Translations under genes and position numbers: made by a program
From: Bufo bufo
Taxonomy: Eukaryota > Chordata > Amphibia > Anura > Bufonidae
Assembly: GCF_905171765.1 (NCBI RefSeq)
Contig: NC_053395.1
Span: forward strand, 183,228,156-183,292,155
Reading direction: 5' to 3'
DNA length: 64,000 nt
Shown: positions 1-11,350 of the stretch, in pieces
How positions within the stretch are numbered: the first letter of the stretch is position 1
Layout of the letters: each line of letters starts with the position of its first letter
The notes under the pieces: generated by a model
Told to the model about the DNA's origin: nothing
What the model saw: only the letters and a program-made list of their open reading frames with translations
Database searches by the model: none

Positions 1-745
1 AATGTAGTTCATATCCCTTTTTAATATTTGTGACATGTTCTGACACCCTCTTTTTCAATGTTCGTTTTGTCCTGCCGATATACTGTTTACGGCATGGACA
101 TTCAATTAAATATATGACGCTCGTTGAGTCGCATGTCAAACCTTCTTTAATGTCCATAGAAAATGAACTCTGCGTCGACTGGGCTTTAGAGGTTTTTTTA
201 GGAAAATTTGTGATTTTACAGTTGGAACATCGTCCACATCTGTAAAAACCACTAAAAGACAACCAATTTTGTTTTTCTACTGTAATATGCTTCTTTTTTA
301 TTGATGGGGCAACTTTGAGGCCTAAATTGGGAACCCTAGTGTATATTATTTGAGGTGAAGTATTCAGTAGGGGACCAACTATCTTATCCTCAAGCAGATG
401 GTGCCAGTATTTCTTAATCACTCTCTCCATGCCTTTGTATTGTGCATGGAAGGGTAGAATGATTCTCAATGGATCTTCTATGGCTTCTCTCTGCCTGGGG
501 ATAAAAAACTCCTCCCTCTTCATTGTTCTGACTTCCCCCAATGTTTTATGTATAATATTGTAAAGTGATTATTCAAGCCTATAAACTTTATGTGGATCAC
601 TTATACCGTGTTTGCCTAAATATTTGAGTGACCCCCAATTCAGTTTCTTACAATTACCTCTTTATACCAGCATTTGGGAGTGCTGTGGGGAGTGCACCAT
701 TCCAGAAGTGGAACAGTGAGAGAGCCACCATTTCTTTTCTATTTT
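1..745 (-). pseudogene. Partial Penelope-like element: end of RT region plus GIY-YIG endonuclease
   Basis: On the minus strand this encodes the C-terminal part of a PLE polyprotein and is cut by the window edge. Readable from about 600 down to 1 are a segment matching the thumb/linker of the PLE at 24506-26731 (an ILPF block), a cysteine cluster (CGRCSNCK), and a GIY-YIG start reading VIYLIEC...QYIGRTKRTL. Beyond about 600 homology continues only after frame changes, with traces up to about 745, so the RT end is degraded. Divergence from the 24-kb PLE is obvious in every block, so it is a different and older family or copy. The RT core and any 5' pLTR are absent; the 3' pLTR would lie left of the window. 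Confidence 0.85.
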
Positions 746-1340
746 GCATATATCCATGCATGCCTGCAAACACGTGCGGTCATGTATGGTATATATCTGC
801 ATACATTAACCACAGCATCATGGGACAATGTGCGCAGATGTGCCCAGCATCTGCGCACGTCTGCCCATGGTGATCCCCAGGGGCTCATGGTGGCCCTTGT
901 GGGAAATATGTGGTCCCTGGAAGCTGTGCCCCCTTATAATCCCCCTTATATATATGTGCCCCCTTATATGTGTCCCCTTATAGTTAGTATATATTTCCTG
1001 TATGACCGTGTATATATTGGCCCTGTATGGCAAGTGGGGACATATGCATGTCCCCTGTATGTGATGCCCCAGATATATGCGAGGGTGTGTGTATATATAG
1101 ATATGTGTGTATGTATTTGCACACGTGTCTATGTATATACACTTATGTCAGCATGACAGTATGTATGTGGGCTTATTGCTGCCCATTCATACCCCCGGTT
1201 TTGTATGTGTTTATAGATGTGCCCCAAGCATCTGTGGATATATATATGCATATATGCAATTCCAACGGTTATCAACAGAGTTGTTTAGAGAAAAACTTGT
1301 GCTGATAGCCTGTAGGATAACAGCTGATTAGCATCTAGTC
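746..1340. other. Non-coding, simple-sequence-rich stretch
   Basis: No gene is seen. It contains TATATGTGCCCCCTTA-type simple sequence and a short inverted repeat around 832-870 (TGTGCGCAGATG...CATCTGCGCAC). ORFs here are low-complexity Cys/Tyr/Val strings without domain character. Confidence 0.5.
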
Positions 1341-2345
1341 CCCTTTTGCTCAGGCCCCTTACAATCAGACTCTCTGGCACCGTTAGGGCCTTCTAACCAG
1401 AGACATCATAACCTGTTTTCCACACCTCTGCCCCATGGCCATGCCCATTACTCCCAGCATTTTTGGGACTAGGAGGGGGGACTAAGGCACACTATGATGT
1501 CACATGCCTGAGGAAGGAGGAGGGGGTTGCTTTTGGGCTATAAAACCCCAAACCGGACAGAGGTGCCCTCTCTTGCAACCAGACTAGATTCAGAGACGCA
1601 TGGGGAGAGGAGCTCCATGATGACCACCTGGATAAGGCCTAAGTATCACCCCTGGTCCTGTAACCCCTATATTTGTGTCCCTGATGTGCACCTTGGGCCC
1701 TGCCTTATAACCCTTGCCCCTGATGTGTACCCTGGGCCCTGATTTACCCTTGCCGTGTTACTGGACACCCTGATCCCCCAAACCCTTGCCTTATTGTATC
1801 CTTGTTTGTACCCCTGATCCTGTGCCACTGGTTATTTGTGGTTCAGTTACACCCCCCTGATGACCCCCACTGTATCTCCACCATGTAACCCTTTCCCTAC
1901 CCTGATTAACCCCTGGTGGTAACCCCTGCTCAAACCCTGCCACCCCCCCCCCCCCCCCTCACTGTACACTTGCAGGGTATTTACCCTTGCATTGCTGTAC
2001 AGTTCTGATATTATCCCCATTGTTAACCCTTTGTGTTTGTGGTCGGCTTACACCCCTGTGAGGCCACCATTAACCCTCGTCGTACTCCGTAGGGACAGTG
2101 AATAGTCGGGTGGGTTACTGATATTTGTGTGTATGAATGTATTATTGCAATGTATAGATAGTGTGTGGGGTGGAATTTGGGATTGTGCTGTGTAGTGTAG
2201 TTAGGCTTGTATTGTGTTTATGGTAGTACTGTTTCTGTACTGCGGTGTGTACGTCTATATGTATATATATTCATATCCATTGATCCATGAATATGTATAG
2301 ATATTAGCGTATTGCTAGACGTGTATAATTGTATTGTGTAATAAA
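1341..2345 (+). other. LTR-like module (TATA box to AATAAA), family unknown
   Basis: A TATAAAA box in the context GGGCTATAAAACCCC lies near 1536-1550. It is followed by C-rich sequence with loose CCCCTGATGTG-type repeats, a C homopolymer near 1947-1960, TG-rich sequence, and AATAAA near 2341. This order resembles the U3-R-U5 layout of an LTR. I could not find TG...CA ends or a target duplication, so the assignment is tentative. Nothing in it codes for a recognisable protein. Confidence 0.3.
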
Positions 2346-2454
2346 TATTCCTTATTGTTCATAATGCAGTGTATGGTGTTTTTACTAGTCGCATGCAGCT
2401 AGCATAGTGATTAGTGTAAAGCATAGCGAAGATATTGTGTTATTATTATATAAA

Positions 2455-2503
2455 GGCATAAATGGGCGGAGTTATCACTAGACGGCTCCTCCCATTTATG
2501 AAT
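2455..2503. repeat. Short inverted repeat next to a truncated Tc1
   Basis: CATAAATGGGCGGAG and CTCCTCCCATTTATG form imperfect arms around a spacer of about 17 nt. It lies in the unassigned AT-rich DNA between the LTR-like module and the broken Tc1 end, and may be the end of another element. Confidence 0.4.
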
Positions 2504-2559
2504 ATTCATTATCGATATTTGCATAAATATTGGTGATTAATATTCCCCCTTTACACACA

Positions 2560-3200
2560 GCATCAATAAATACAAGAGAACCAGTTCCATTAGCAGCCAT
2601 ACATGCCCACGCCATGACACTACCACCACTATGCTTCACTGATGAGATTGTATGCTTAGGATCATGAGCAGTTCCTTTCCTTCTCCATACTCTTCTCTTC
2701 CCATCACTCTGGTACAAGTAGATCTTGGTCTCATCTGTCCATAGGATGTTGTTCCAGAACTGTGAAGGCTTTTTTAGATGTCGTTTGGCAAACTCTAATC
2801 TGGCCTTCCTGTTTTTAATGCTCACCAATGGTTTACATCTTGTGGTGAACCTTCTGTATTCACTCTGGTGAAGTCTTCTTTTGATTGTTGACTTTGACAC
2901 ACATGCACCTACCTCCTGGAGAGTGTTATTGATCTGGCCAACTGTTGAGAAGGGTGTTTTCTTCACCAGAGAAAGAATTCTTCGGTCATCCTCCACAGTT
3001 GTTTTCCGTGGTCTTCCGGGTCTTTTGGTGTTGCTGAAGGTGCGTTCCTTCTTTTTAAGAATGTTCCAAACAGTTGTTTTGGCCACGCCTAATGTTTTTG
3101 CTATCTCTCTGATGGGTTTGTTTTGTTTTTTAAGCCTAATGATGGCTTGCTTCACTGATAGTGACAGCTCTTTGTAAATTATCTTGAGAGTTGACAGCAA
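2560..3200 (-). pseudogene. Tc1-like transposase, N-terminal fragment
   Basis: DDE transposase fragment. In the 234-residue reading there is a first helix-turn-helix at about 12-50, an AT-hook-like GRPRK at 62-66, a second helix-turn-helix at about 75-120, and the first catalytic aspartate in WTDET (about residue 156). Residues after about 213 derive from flanking DNA. The second Asp and the final acidic residue are absent, so it cannot be active. There is no ATG at the expected start: the reading opens at TTG, and a codon a few residues in (ATA, minus strand near 3185) sits where I recall the family's ATG. Confidence 0.88.
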
Positions 3201-3542
3201 CGGATTCCAAATGCAAATAGCACACTTGAAATGAACTCTGGACCTTTTATCTGCTCATTGTAATTGGGATAATGAGGGAATAACACACACCTGGCCATGG
3301 AACAGCTGAGAAGCCAATTGTCCCATTACTTTTGGTCCCTTAACAAGTGGGAGACACATATGCAAACTGTTGTAATTCCTACACCATTCACCTGATTTGG
3401 ATGTAAATATTCTCAAATTAAAGCTGGCAGTCTGCAGTTAAAGCACATCTTGTTAGTTTAATTTCAAATCCATTGTGGTGGTGTATAGAGCCAAAAATGT
3501 TAGAATTGTGTCGATGTCCGAATATCTATGGACCTGACTGTA
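2560..3542 (-). mobile_element. Tc1/mariner element, 3'-truncated
   Basis: The element's outer end is at 3542, where the minus strand begins TACAGTCAGGTCCATAGATA, a Tc1-type terminal repeat with a TA target. About 340 bp of leader precede the transposase. The element stops abruptly near 2560, after the sequence encoding SLVFID. The second and third catalytic regions and the other terminal repeat are missing. The junction runs into AT-rich DNA of unknown origin. The family is one I remember as widespread in fish and frogs. Confidence 0.9.
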
Positions 3543-5172
3543 TATACCTACAATTTTGTCAAGTTCTTATATCTTCGATTTTAAGGTACCTTCCTGTTTA
3601 GCCGTCCACGAGATAGGCTCTTGTACCCCAGTTTTGTTTTTGAAATCCTTTTGTATATTTTACATTGTTACTGGCATCACCAGGGAGGTGGTTTTGTATG
3701 TTTTATCATCCTCTATGTATGCATTCTGTCACTATTTTAGTGTTATATTGATGTATTAATATTTCTATTTTTATTAGTAACCCTATTGATCATAGATATT
3801 CCTTCTTCTCAATGTGCCATGTAGACCAGTCTGCAGAATCTAGGCAGTTTATGTGACTACCCAGGTTCAGATCCTAGTCCAAATTCTGGTATTCTGTCCT
3901 GGCATAGGACAACGCCGGCGCCTGACGGACCCTATTCACTATAATGGGGTCTGTCATATTTCTGTAATGAATACCGTAACTTTGTCAGACAAAATAGAAT
4001 GCTGCATGCTGGGGTATTTTGTGTTTTCTTTTGCCAGAATCTGCAATGGAGGCTCCACCACAGATGTGAACCTAGCCTAAGGCAACATGAGAAATTTGCA
4101 TCAGGCATAGCCCTTCACTGTTTGAAGATGTCAGCATTTTGGCAGATATACAGTAGATCCCTACACTTCTCTATCCCCGGTTTAGAAAAGGAATGGGGTC
4201 ACCATTTCACTTTTTGTCTAAGGCACTAAAAAGCCCATATATACCCCTGCCTACCCCTATCATTTTTTTAAGCAAGAAGCAAGTACTTAAGCTCATTAAG
4301 ATCAGGTCCTCTTTCAGAAAAAGTAAAGATATTGAATGAGGTTAGAAAACAAGGTCTCCATCTATTCCAGAAACAGTGCCACTCTTGTTCATGGTCTGTG
4401 CCCGGTATTACAGCTCAGTTCAATTCATGGTAATGAGGCTGAGCTGCAGTTCAAAACTTATTGGTCGTCCTGTAAAATCAGAGGCACACAGAGGTACGGC
4501 ATGGGCCTATAGAAATCTGTGGGCAGAATAGTAACAAATACCCATGAGGGCTCTACAGCAAGATTGGGAATGAGGTCCATACCCCTATGACTCCTTCAAA
4601 GGGCCAGTGAATTTGGAAAATGAAAGGCTTGTGATTTTGAGTTGTAGCTTGGCCATTACCCTGTTGGGGCCCCCCGAGCACTCAGCTTGTACGGCCAGCC
4701 TTCCAATACACCCTAATGATGATCTACATTATCTATCCTTTATATTTTTCTCTTTGCCTTGCATGCAATTTTCCATTGCCCCCATTCATGCTCTGATAAC
4801 ATCATCCACAGCTTCACGTCATCACTCATTTAATGTGCAAAGTGGTTTCTGCAAAAAATGATCAAAAATATACATTAACACCCCTGATTCAATTATATAT
4901 CACTCAGCAGATAAAATTATTTTTCAGCCGAATTAAACATGGTGGCAGTGGACTCAGAGGGCCTTAAAAATACTGGTTGAGGCGAGTTACTGCTAAAGTC
5001 AGTAATTGGCTGAGTGGGCCTTTCCTGGCATTACCATCATGTTGAGCCAAGACAGAAGTGGAAATTAGCAGGGACCAGAGCAGAGTCAGAATGACAGTAG
5101 TAGAGGATTGTTGAGTATCTTTTCTTTTATGATTTTAAAGAGGACCTGTAACCCCTCCTGACGTCTAAATTA
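3543..5172. other. Intergenic DNA with MITE fragments
   Basis: No gene found. Around 3885-4080 is one half of a MITE (GCCTGACGGACCC...ATAATGGGGTC, ending GTGAACCTAGCCTAAG). Near 5137-5172 is a short fragment of the AAAGAGGACCTGT family that recurs intact just downstream. The rest shows no repeat or coding structure I can name. Confidence 0.5.
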
Positions 5173-5509
5173 GTAACTATAAAAATGGGTGGCAAAGAGG
5201 ACCTGTCCCCTCTCCTATCATGTCTATTTTATCAACTACTTGCATCTCCCATGTAATAACAATTCTGGAGCATCTATTCTTATGACTCTATGTTGTGCCA
5301 TTGCTTTATTATTCCTGCTAGCAGTTATGAATGAATTGCTAACAGTTTGCAATGAAGCTCCAGAGGAGTGTTACCAATTGGCAGTGTGTCCCTGCACAAT
5401 TTAACACTGGCAGCATTGATTGAATATCAGACTCATAATAATAGATGCTCCAGAATTTATATTACATGGGAGTTGCAAGTAGTTACTAAGCCAGACATAT
5501 CAGGACAGG

Positions 5510-5716
5510 CGGCACAGCGTACTGGTTGAGGGGTGCTCGGTTTGTGTGGACGTAATCCCAAAATCAGAAGAATGAAAGAAAACCGAGACTCCCAAAAATC
5601 TTTGCTGGAGATAGATTTATTGGTCACTCATATGACGCGCGGCGTTTCGGCACTCACAGGTGCCTTTTTCAAACAAGAAGTGAGCAGCAGTATAAGTGGA
5701 AGAACATACAAACAAA
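5510..5716 (-). mobile_element. Solo PLE pLTR-like relic inserted in a MITE
   Basis: A block of about 207 bp interrupts the MITE and is bounded on both sides by ACAGG (5505-5509 and 5717-5721), a likely target duplication. On the minus strand it contains a hammerhead-like fold (5623-5695) of the kind found in Penelope pLTRs, which is the basis for the assignment. No coding sequence. Confidence 0.5.
5623..5695 (-). ncRNA. Decayed hammerhead-like motif
   Basis: On the minus strand: stem II GGCAC/GTGCC around a short loop, then GAAA, then stem III ACGC/GCGT closed by CGC, then the cleavage-site C. Stem I can form from TCACT and AGTGA. The expected CUGANGA core reads TTGAAAA, which lacks invariant bases, so self-cleavage is doubtful. 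Confidence 0.45.
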
Positions 5717-5743
5717 ACAGGGGAGGTGACAGGTCCTCTTTAA

Positions 5744-8700
5744 CCCCTTAAGGACTCATCCCTATTTCACCTTAAGGACTTGGCCATTTTTTGCAAATCT
5801 GACCAGTGTCACTTTAAGTGCTGATAACTTTAAAACGCTTTGACTTATCCAGGCCGTTCTGAGATTGTTTTTTCGTCACATATTGTACTTCATGACACTG
5901 GTAAAATGAAGTCAAAAAATTTTTTTTTTTTGCTCAAAATAATACCTAATTTACCCAAAAATTTGAAAAAATAGCAAATTTCAAAGTTTCAGTTTCTCTA
6001 CTTCTGTAATACATAGTAATACCCCCAAAAATTGTGATGACTTTACATTCCCCATATGTCTACTTCATGTTTGAATTGTTTTGGGAATGATATTTAATTT
6101 TTTGGGGATGTTATAAGGCTTAGAAGTTTAGAAGCAAATCTTGTAATTTTTCAGAAATTTACAAAAACTCAATTTTTAGGGACCAGTTCAGGTCTGAAGT
6201 CACTTTGCGAGGCTTACATAATAGAAACCACCCAAAAATGACCCCATCTAAGAAACTACACCCCTCAAGGTGTTCAAAACTGATTTTACAAACTTCGTTA
6301 ACCCTTTAGGTGTTGCACAAGAGTTATTGGCAAATGGGGATGAAATTTGAGAATTTAATTTTTTTGCCTAATTTTCCATTTTAACCCATTTTTTCCACTA
6401 ACAAAGCAAGGGTTAACAGCCAAACAAGACTGTATCTTTATTGCCCTGACTCTGCCGTTTACAGAAACACCCCATATGTGGCCGTAAACTACTGTACGGC
6501 CACACAGCGGGGCGTAGAGTGAAAGGTGCGCCGTTTGGTTTTTGGAAGACAGATTTTGCTGGACTGGTTTTTTGACACCATGTCCCATTTGAAGCCCCCC
6601 TGATGCACCCCTAGAGTAGAAACTCCATAAAATTGACCCCATCTAAGAAACTACACCCCTCAAGGTATTTTAAAACTGATTTTACAAACTTTGTTAACCC
6701 TTTAGGTGTTGCACAAGATTTAATGGAAAATAGAGATACAATTTCAAAATTTCACTTTTTTGGCAGATTTTCCATTTTAATATATTTTTTCCAGTTACAA
6801 AGCAAGGGTTAACAGCCAAACAAAACTCATTATTTATAGCCCTGATTCTGTAGTTTACAGAAACACCCCATATGTGGTCGTAAACCGCTGTACGGGCACA
6901 CGGCAGGGCGCAGAAGGAAAGGAATGCCATACGGTTTTTGGAAGGCAGGTTTTGCTGGACTGTTTTTGTCCCATTTGAAGCCCCCCTGATGCACCCCTAG
7001 AGTAGAAACTCCAGAAAAGTGACCCCATTTTAGAAACTACGGGATAGGGTGGCAGTATTGTTGGTACTAGTTTAGGGTACATATGATTTTTAGTCGCTCT
7101 ATATTACACTTTTTGTGCGGCAAGGTAACAAGAATTAGCTTTTTTGGCACCGTTTTTTTTTTTTGTTATTTACAACATTCATCTGACAGGTTAGATCATG
7201 TGGTAATTTCATAGAGCAGGTTGTCACGGACGCGGCGATACCTAATATGTATACAATTTTTTAAATTTATGTAAGTTTTACCCAATGATTTCATTTTTAA
7301 AACAAAAAAAAAGTTTTTGTGTCTCCATAGTCTAAGAGCCATAGTTTTTTCAGTTTTTGGGCGATTATCTTAAGTAGGGTCTCATTTTTTGCGGGATGAG
7401 ATGATGGTTTGATCTGAACTATTTTGGGGTGCATATGACTTTTTGATCGCTTGCTATTACACTTTTTGTGACGTAAGATGACAAAAAATAGCTTTTTTTA
7501 CACCGTTTTTATTTTTATTTTTTTACGGTGGTCACCTGAGGGGTTATGTCATGTGATATTTTTATAGAGCCGGTCGATACGGACGCGGCGATACCTAATA
7601 TGTATACTTTTTTTTTATTTATGTAAGTTCTACACAATGATTTCATTTTTGAAACCAAAAAAATCATGTTTTAGTGTTTCCATAGTCTAAGAGCCATAAT
7701 TTTTTCAGTTTTTGGGCGATTATCTTAAGTAGGGTCTCATTTTTTGCGGGATGAGATGACGATTTGATTGTTACAATTTTGGCGTACATGCGACTTTTTT
7801 GATCACTTTTATTACCTTTTTTTGGGAAGTAAGGTGGGCAAAATTTCAATTTCATCATAGTTTTTTATTTTTTATTTTTATGGCGTTCACCGTTCGGGTA
7901 AAGTAACATGACCGTTTTATAGATCAGGTCGTTACGGACGCGGCGATACCAAACATGTGTAGGGAATTTAATTTTTTTCATTTTTAATCAGTGATAAATG
8001 TGTTTTTTGATTTTTACTTTTTTTTTCACTTTTTTTACTTTTTTTTTTACCCAGACCCACTTGGTTCTTGAAGATCCAGTGGGTCTGATGTCTGTATAAT
8101 ACAGTACTGTACTCTATATAGGGTACTGCACTGTATTTTACTTACACTGAACAGATCTCTGCCTTCAGCACAGATCTGTTCAGCACCATGGACAGCAGGA
8201 CGCCTGAGCAGGCGTCCTGTTGCCATGGGAACCTTCCCCGTCTGCTCAGAACTTCGCAGACGGGGAAGGGTGAGCACGGGGCTGCGGGGGGCTGTCTGGG
8301 GGCTCTCTCCCTCTCCATCGGGGGGCTGCAAAGGCACAGCAGCCCCCCGATCGGAGAGGGAGGGAGCTCCCTGAGCTGTTAACCTTTTCCATACAGCGGT
8401 CCGTACGGACCGCTGTATGGAAAGGGTTAAACGGCTGACATCGCATCACCGATGTCAGCCGTTTATACCAGGGTGCCAGCAATGTGCTGGCACCCTGGTA
8501 TATCCACTGTACACCAACGATTATTCAATGGGAGGCGGGCGGGGGATCGCGATCCCGCCTGCCGCACCGCCCGCCTCCCGCACCGCCCGCAACCCCCCCC
8601 TGCACCTCCCACCGGGCTAAAATCGTTCAGAGGTGCAGGTGGGGTGATAAATATATATTTTTGCCACACTAAAGTTTCTGATCGCCGCGGTCAGGGACCG

Positions 8701-8964
8701 CAGCGATCAGAAACTTCAGAAAGCGCAACAAACCGCAGGTCTGAATTGACCTGCGGTTTGTTGCGATCGCCGACATGGGGGGGTCACGGGACCCCCCCGC
8801 GCATTTAGCCGAGGTGCCTGCTCAATGATTTGAGCAGGCACCGGGTTACGATCACTGCCAGCCGCACGGCAGTGATCGGAACAACACATGACGTACCGGT
8901 ACGTCATGGGTCCTTAAGGACTCGGGAAACATGCCGTACCGATACGTCATGCGTCCCTAAGGGG
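5744..8964. mobile_element. 3.2-kb non-autonomous element with TTAA target duplication (piggyBac-like)
   Basis: TTAA at 5740-5743 and 8965-8968 flank ends CCCCTTAAGGAC and GTCCCTAAGGGG, the pattern expected of piggyBac-type insertion. No transposase is present. The interior has two tandem series. One has a unit of about 390 bp with GACCCCATCTAAGAAACTAC near 6239, 6634 and (diverged) 7020. The other has a unit of about 354 bp with GACGCGGCGATACC near 7229, 7582 and 7938. The last 800 bp is a train of hairpins. The 3' end carries two subterminal copies of a TACGTCATG...GTCC...TAAGG motif. Confidence 0.75.
8149..8908. repeat. Train of adjacent perfect or near-perfect hairpins
   Basis: Consecutive stems, left arm / right arm: 8150-8158/8172-8180; 8196-8205/8210-8219; 8232-8245/8256-8269; 8319-8329/8339-8349; a 52-bp near-palindrome 8379-8430; 8430-8443/8450-8463; 8466-8481/8485-8500; 8672-8685/8703-8716; 8724-8741/8748-8765 (18 bp); a pair ending GAGCAGGCACC near 8842; one of CGATCACTGCC/GGCAGTGATCG near 8848-8879; and a perfect 22-bp palindrome at 8887-8908. 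Most loops are 3-10 nt. The train is the 3' part of the TTAA element. Confidence 0.9.
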
Positions 8965-8968
8965 TTAA

Positions 8969-10555
8969 TCCCCTGTGAGCGCCGCTGCCACCGATTTTTA
9001 TTCGACTGGAAAACCCCTTTAAAGATTACTCCTTTACTCATGAGACTCAAAACATAGTGGACCATGACCAGACCATCAAATGACCAGACCTGCAAAATAA
9101 GACACTGGAGGGCAGAGTTCTTCTGGATATGTGATAGATAGAACTAAAATTACATAAAATATTGTTGTAGCTTCTAATCATCAAATAAATCCATCAACGC
9201 TAAAGAGTTTATCTTCCTGCAATGATACATAGTTTATTCCTGGGTACAACCATGCACTTAGGGACTGCAGCAATTTACCAAAATAATACCAAATTAGTAC
9301 AGTAAATATTGAAATCAGACCTTTTGGGCAAACCAGTGTCCTAATTTTTCCTTCAATCTGTTCCTAATCTCTATTCATCAATAACCCGGCCTTATTACGG
9401 GCTTGTGACAGGCCGCCGGTGCACTTGATAAATTATACATCTCAAGCCAGATTTAAAATTTGAAGCTCAAGTGCTAATTATCTGTACAGGCCTAGTTAAT
9501 AACGAGATCTCTTGTTAAGTATCTGATCACAGCATGGACATCATTTGTCAAGAACCTCAAGTCTACCTCTGAGACCCGCTCCTCCAAGTCTCTCTTGCCT
9601 ACCATATGTAAAACCAGGATCTTTGTTTCAGTAATAACCTTTTATTAGGAACTGACACAATGATTAAGTTCACCGTAGACGAGTACAATGAATTAGACAA
9701 TTACCCGTGCTGCTTTAAGCTACTCAGTCTCCTAGCAAGACAAAATAATTAATATTGTATTTTAATTTGATGCGTTCCACATTTAAACCCCAATTTGCTC
9801 GGTACACCTGGAAGGAAGCAAGTGTTTTGCTGGCAGTTTCGTTCTGATGGAATGGGGGCTCCCGCCGTTAATATGCGGAGGCACAGAAGGTAGCGTATTC
9901 CACCATCACTTTTCAACGGAGCAAAGAAAGCTCCGGCATTAATGGGAAAGGTAATTACCTCCGTCTAACTTTATGGCCTTTCCTCTAATGAAACTATAAT
10001 CTCTCAGGTCTATATGGCTTAAGCGTTTGCATCTTAACCTGTTCGCTGCCGGGGCGCAGTCAGTCCCAACGTACAGTAGCTTCGTGTTAATTAGGTTTCT
10101 ATACAAATATTAAATGTGAAAAGCAAAACCCACGGCATTAGCGGAGAGTTCAAAGAAATTAAGACGATTTAGTCCATTAAAGGCACAGAGAGCGGAGATG
10201 ATCATTTTACCTTTTTTAATTAGAGAACCTTATTAGCACCTCGAACCTGTTACATACAATCTTTTCAATCTATTAGGAGACATTTTGTCCGTATACAGTT
10301 TTAAGTTTTACAGTTTTATGTATACATTTTGGAGAAGCCATCAATTATTTTTAATGGGGGTTGTTTGGCTTAATGAGGACCTCAGTCGGGGGAATATAGA
10401 AAAAGTGTTGTTATTTAAATAATTTTTATTGAAGGGGTTTTTACAATAAAATAGACGTCCATGAATTATCAAAAGGCAATTTTTTGTGCTCTTTTGTTTT
10501 TGCAATATGCTTACAGAGGGATGTATATTCACACAACATATCTGCTTGGAGGCAC
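8969..10555. other. Low-copy intergenic DNA, possibly conserved non-coding
   Basis: A MITE remnant (…GGAAAACCCCTTTAAAG) ends near 9025. From about 9360 to 10260 the sequence has balanced composition, no visible internal repeats, and homeodomain-type cores such as TTAATTAGA and TAATTACC. It contains no long ORF. This is the part of the window that looks least like repeats, which is only weak evidence for conservation. Confidence 0.3.
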
Positions 10556-10755
10556 ATCGGCTGATAATAACAATCTTTATTTTTAGAGCACCAACATATT
10601 CTACAGCATTTTACAAATCAGAGGGTACATGAACAAACAAAATCAGACGTTACAAGCTGATAAACAATAAAAACCAGAGGCATGAGGGCGATGTTCACAA
10701 GAGCTTACAATCTTTGAGGAAATAGAGATGACACAAAAGGTTAAAAGGGCATCAG
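10556..10755. repeat. Dispersed repeat resembling a LINE-type 3' tail
   Basis: The sequence TATTTTTAGAGCACCAACAT…ATTCTACAGCATTTTACAAA…AAGAGCTTACAATCTTTGAG has the form of common amphibian interspersed repeats (AGCGCCAACATATTCCGC-like, ending AGCTTACAATCT). I recognise the type, not the exact family. Confidence 0.45.
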
Positions 10756-11155
10756 GATTCAAAAACCTAGAAACCTCTTGGTCCTAGGCAGTAGCTCTCA
10801 ATGAGCTTCTTAAGATGCCGGACAGCTCCTTTCCCAAATTTATTGCATAATTGTCCCTTGATGGCATATTGCTAGTTTATGCCATCCATACCAGATAGGT
10901 GTGGGTCCCATCTTTGAGACCTGCTCCAGAAGGGGACCCCCAAAGTGAACAGAGAGCAGCCGTGCATTCGTGGCCACTCTCCATTCACAACTAAGGGAGT
11001 TCCAAAAATAGCTGAGCGTTCAGCTATTTCCAACAGTCCCATAGTGGTGAATGGAGAGGCAACTGAACTTGCATGATGTACTCTCCATTCACTTCTATGG
11101 GGCTTTCAAAAATAGCCAAGTGTGCTCACTTGCAATTAGCCAATAACAATAAGGG

Positions 11156-11350
11156 GGAGATTTATCCAAAAAACTGAATTTTACCAACTCTGCCAAAAAA
11201 TGCAACTCTCCCAAAGAATGGCACAGGCCTCATCATATAATAGTTGTATCCTCCAGCAGTGCATACGCCAGAATGAAATCTACGGTGGCTGGGAGCTGTC
11301 GCAGATTTCTGTCTTAATTTGAAAACCGGCACAAATGAAGATAAATGCAC
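11156..11350. repeat. MITE remnant with GGGGGAGATTTATC end
   Basis: Begins GGGGGAGATTTATCCAAAA, the terminal sequence of a MITE group seen again at 33161 and 60573. The opposite end is not clear; an ATGAAGATAAAT segment near 11336 may be internal. Confidence 0.4.

Larger units (their letters stand above)
5173..5741. repeat. Palindromic MITE (AAAGAGGACCTGTC ends), interrupted
   Basis: Terminal repeats AAAGAGGACCTGTC and GACAGGTCCTCTTT face each other. The homology extends inward (TTGCATCTCCCATGTAAT against ATTACATGGGAGTTGCAA), so the element is a long foldback. The right arm is interrupted at 5510-5716 by a different repeat. The right end abuts the TTAA of the next element. Confidence 0.7.

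Noticed and set aside
1341..2345. Host gene promoter with a TATA box
   Set aside because: A TATA box and an AATAAA are present, but no exon, splice signals or coding sequence follow; an LTR-like module is a better though weak reading.
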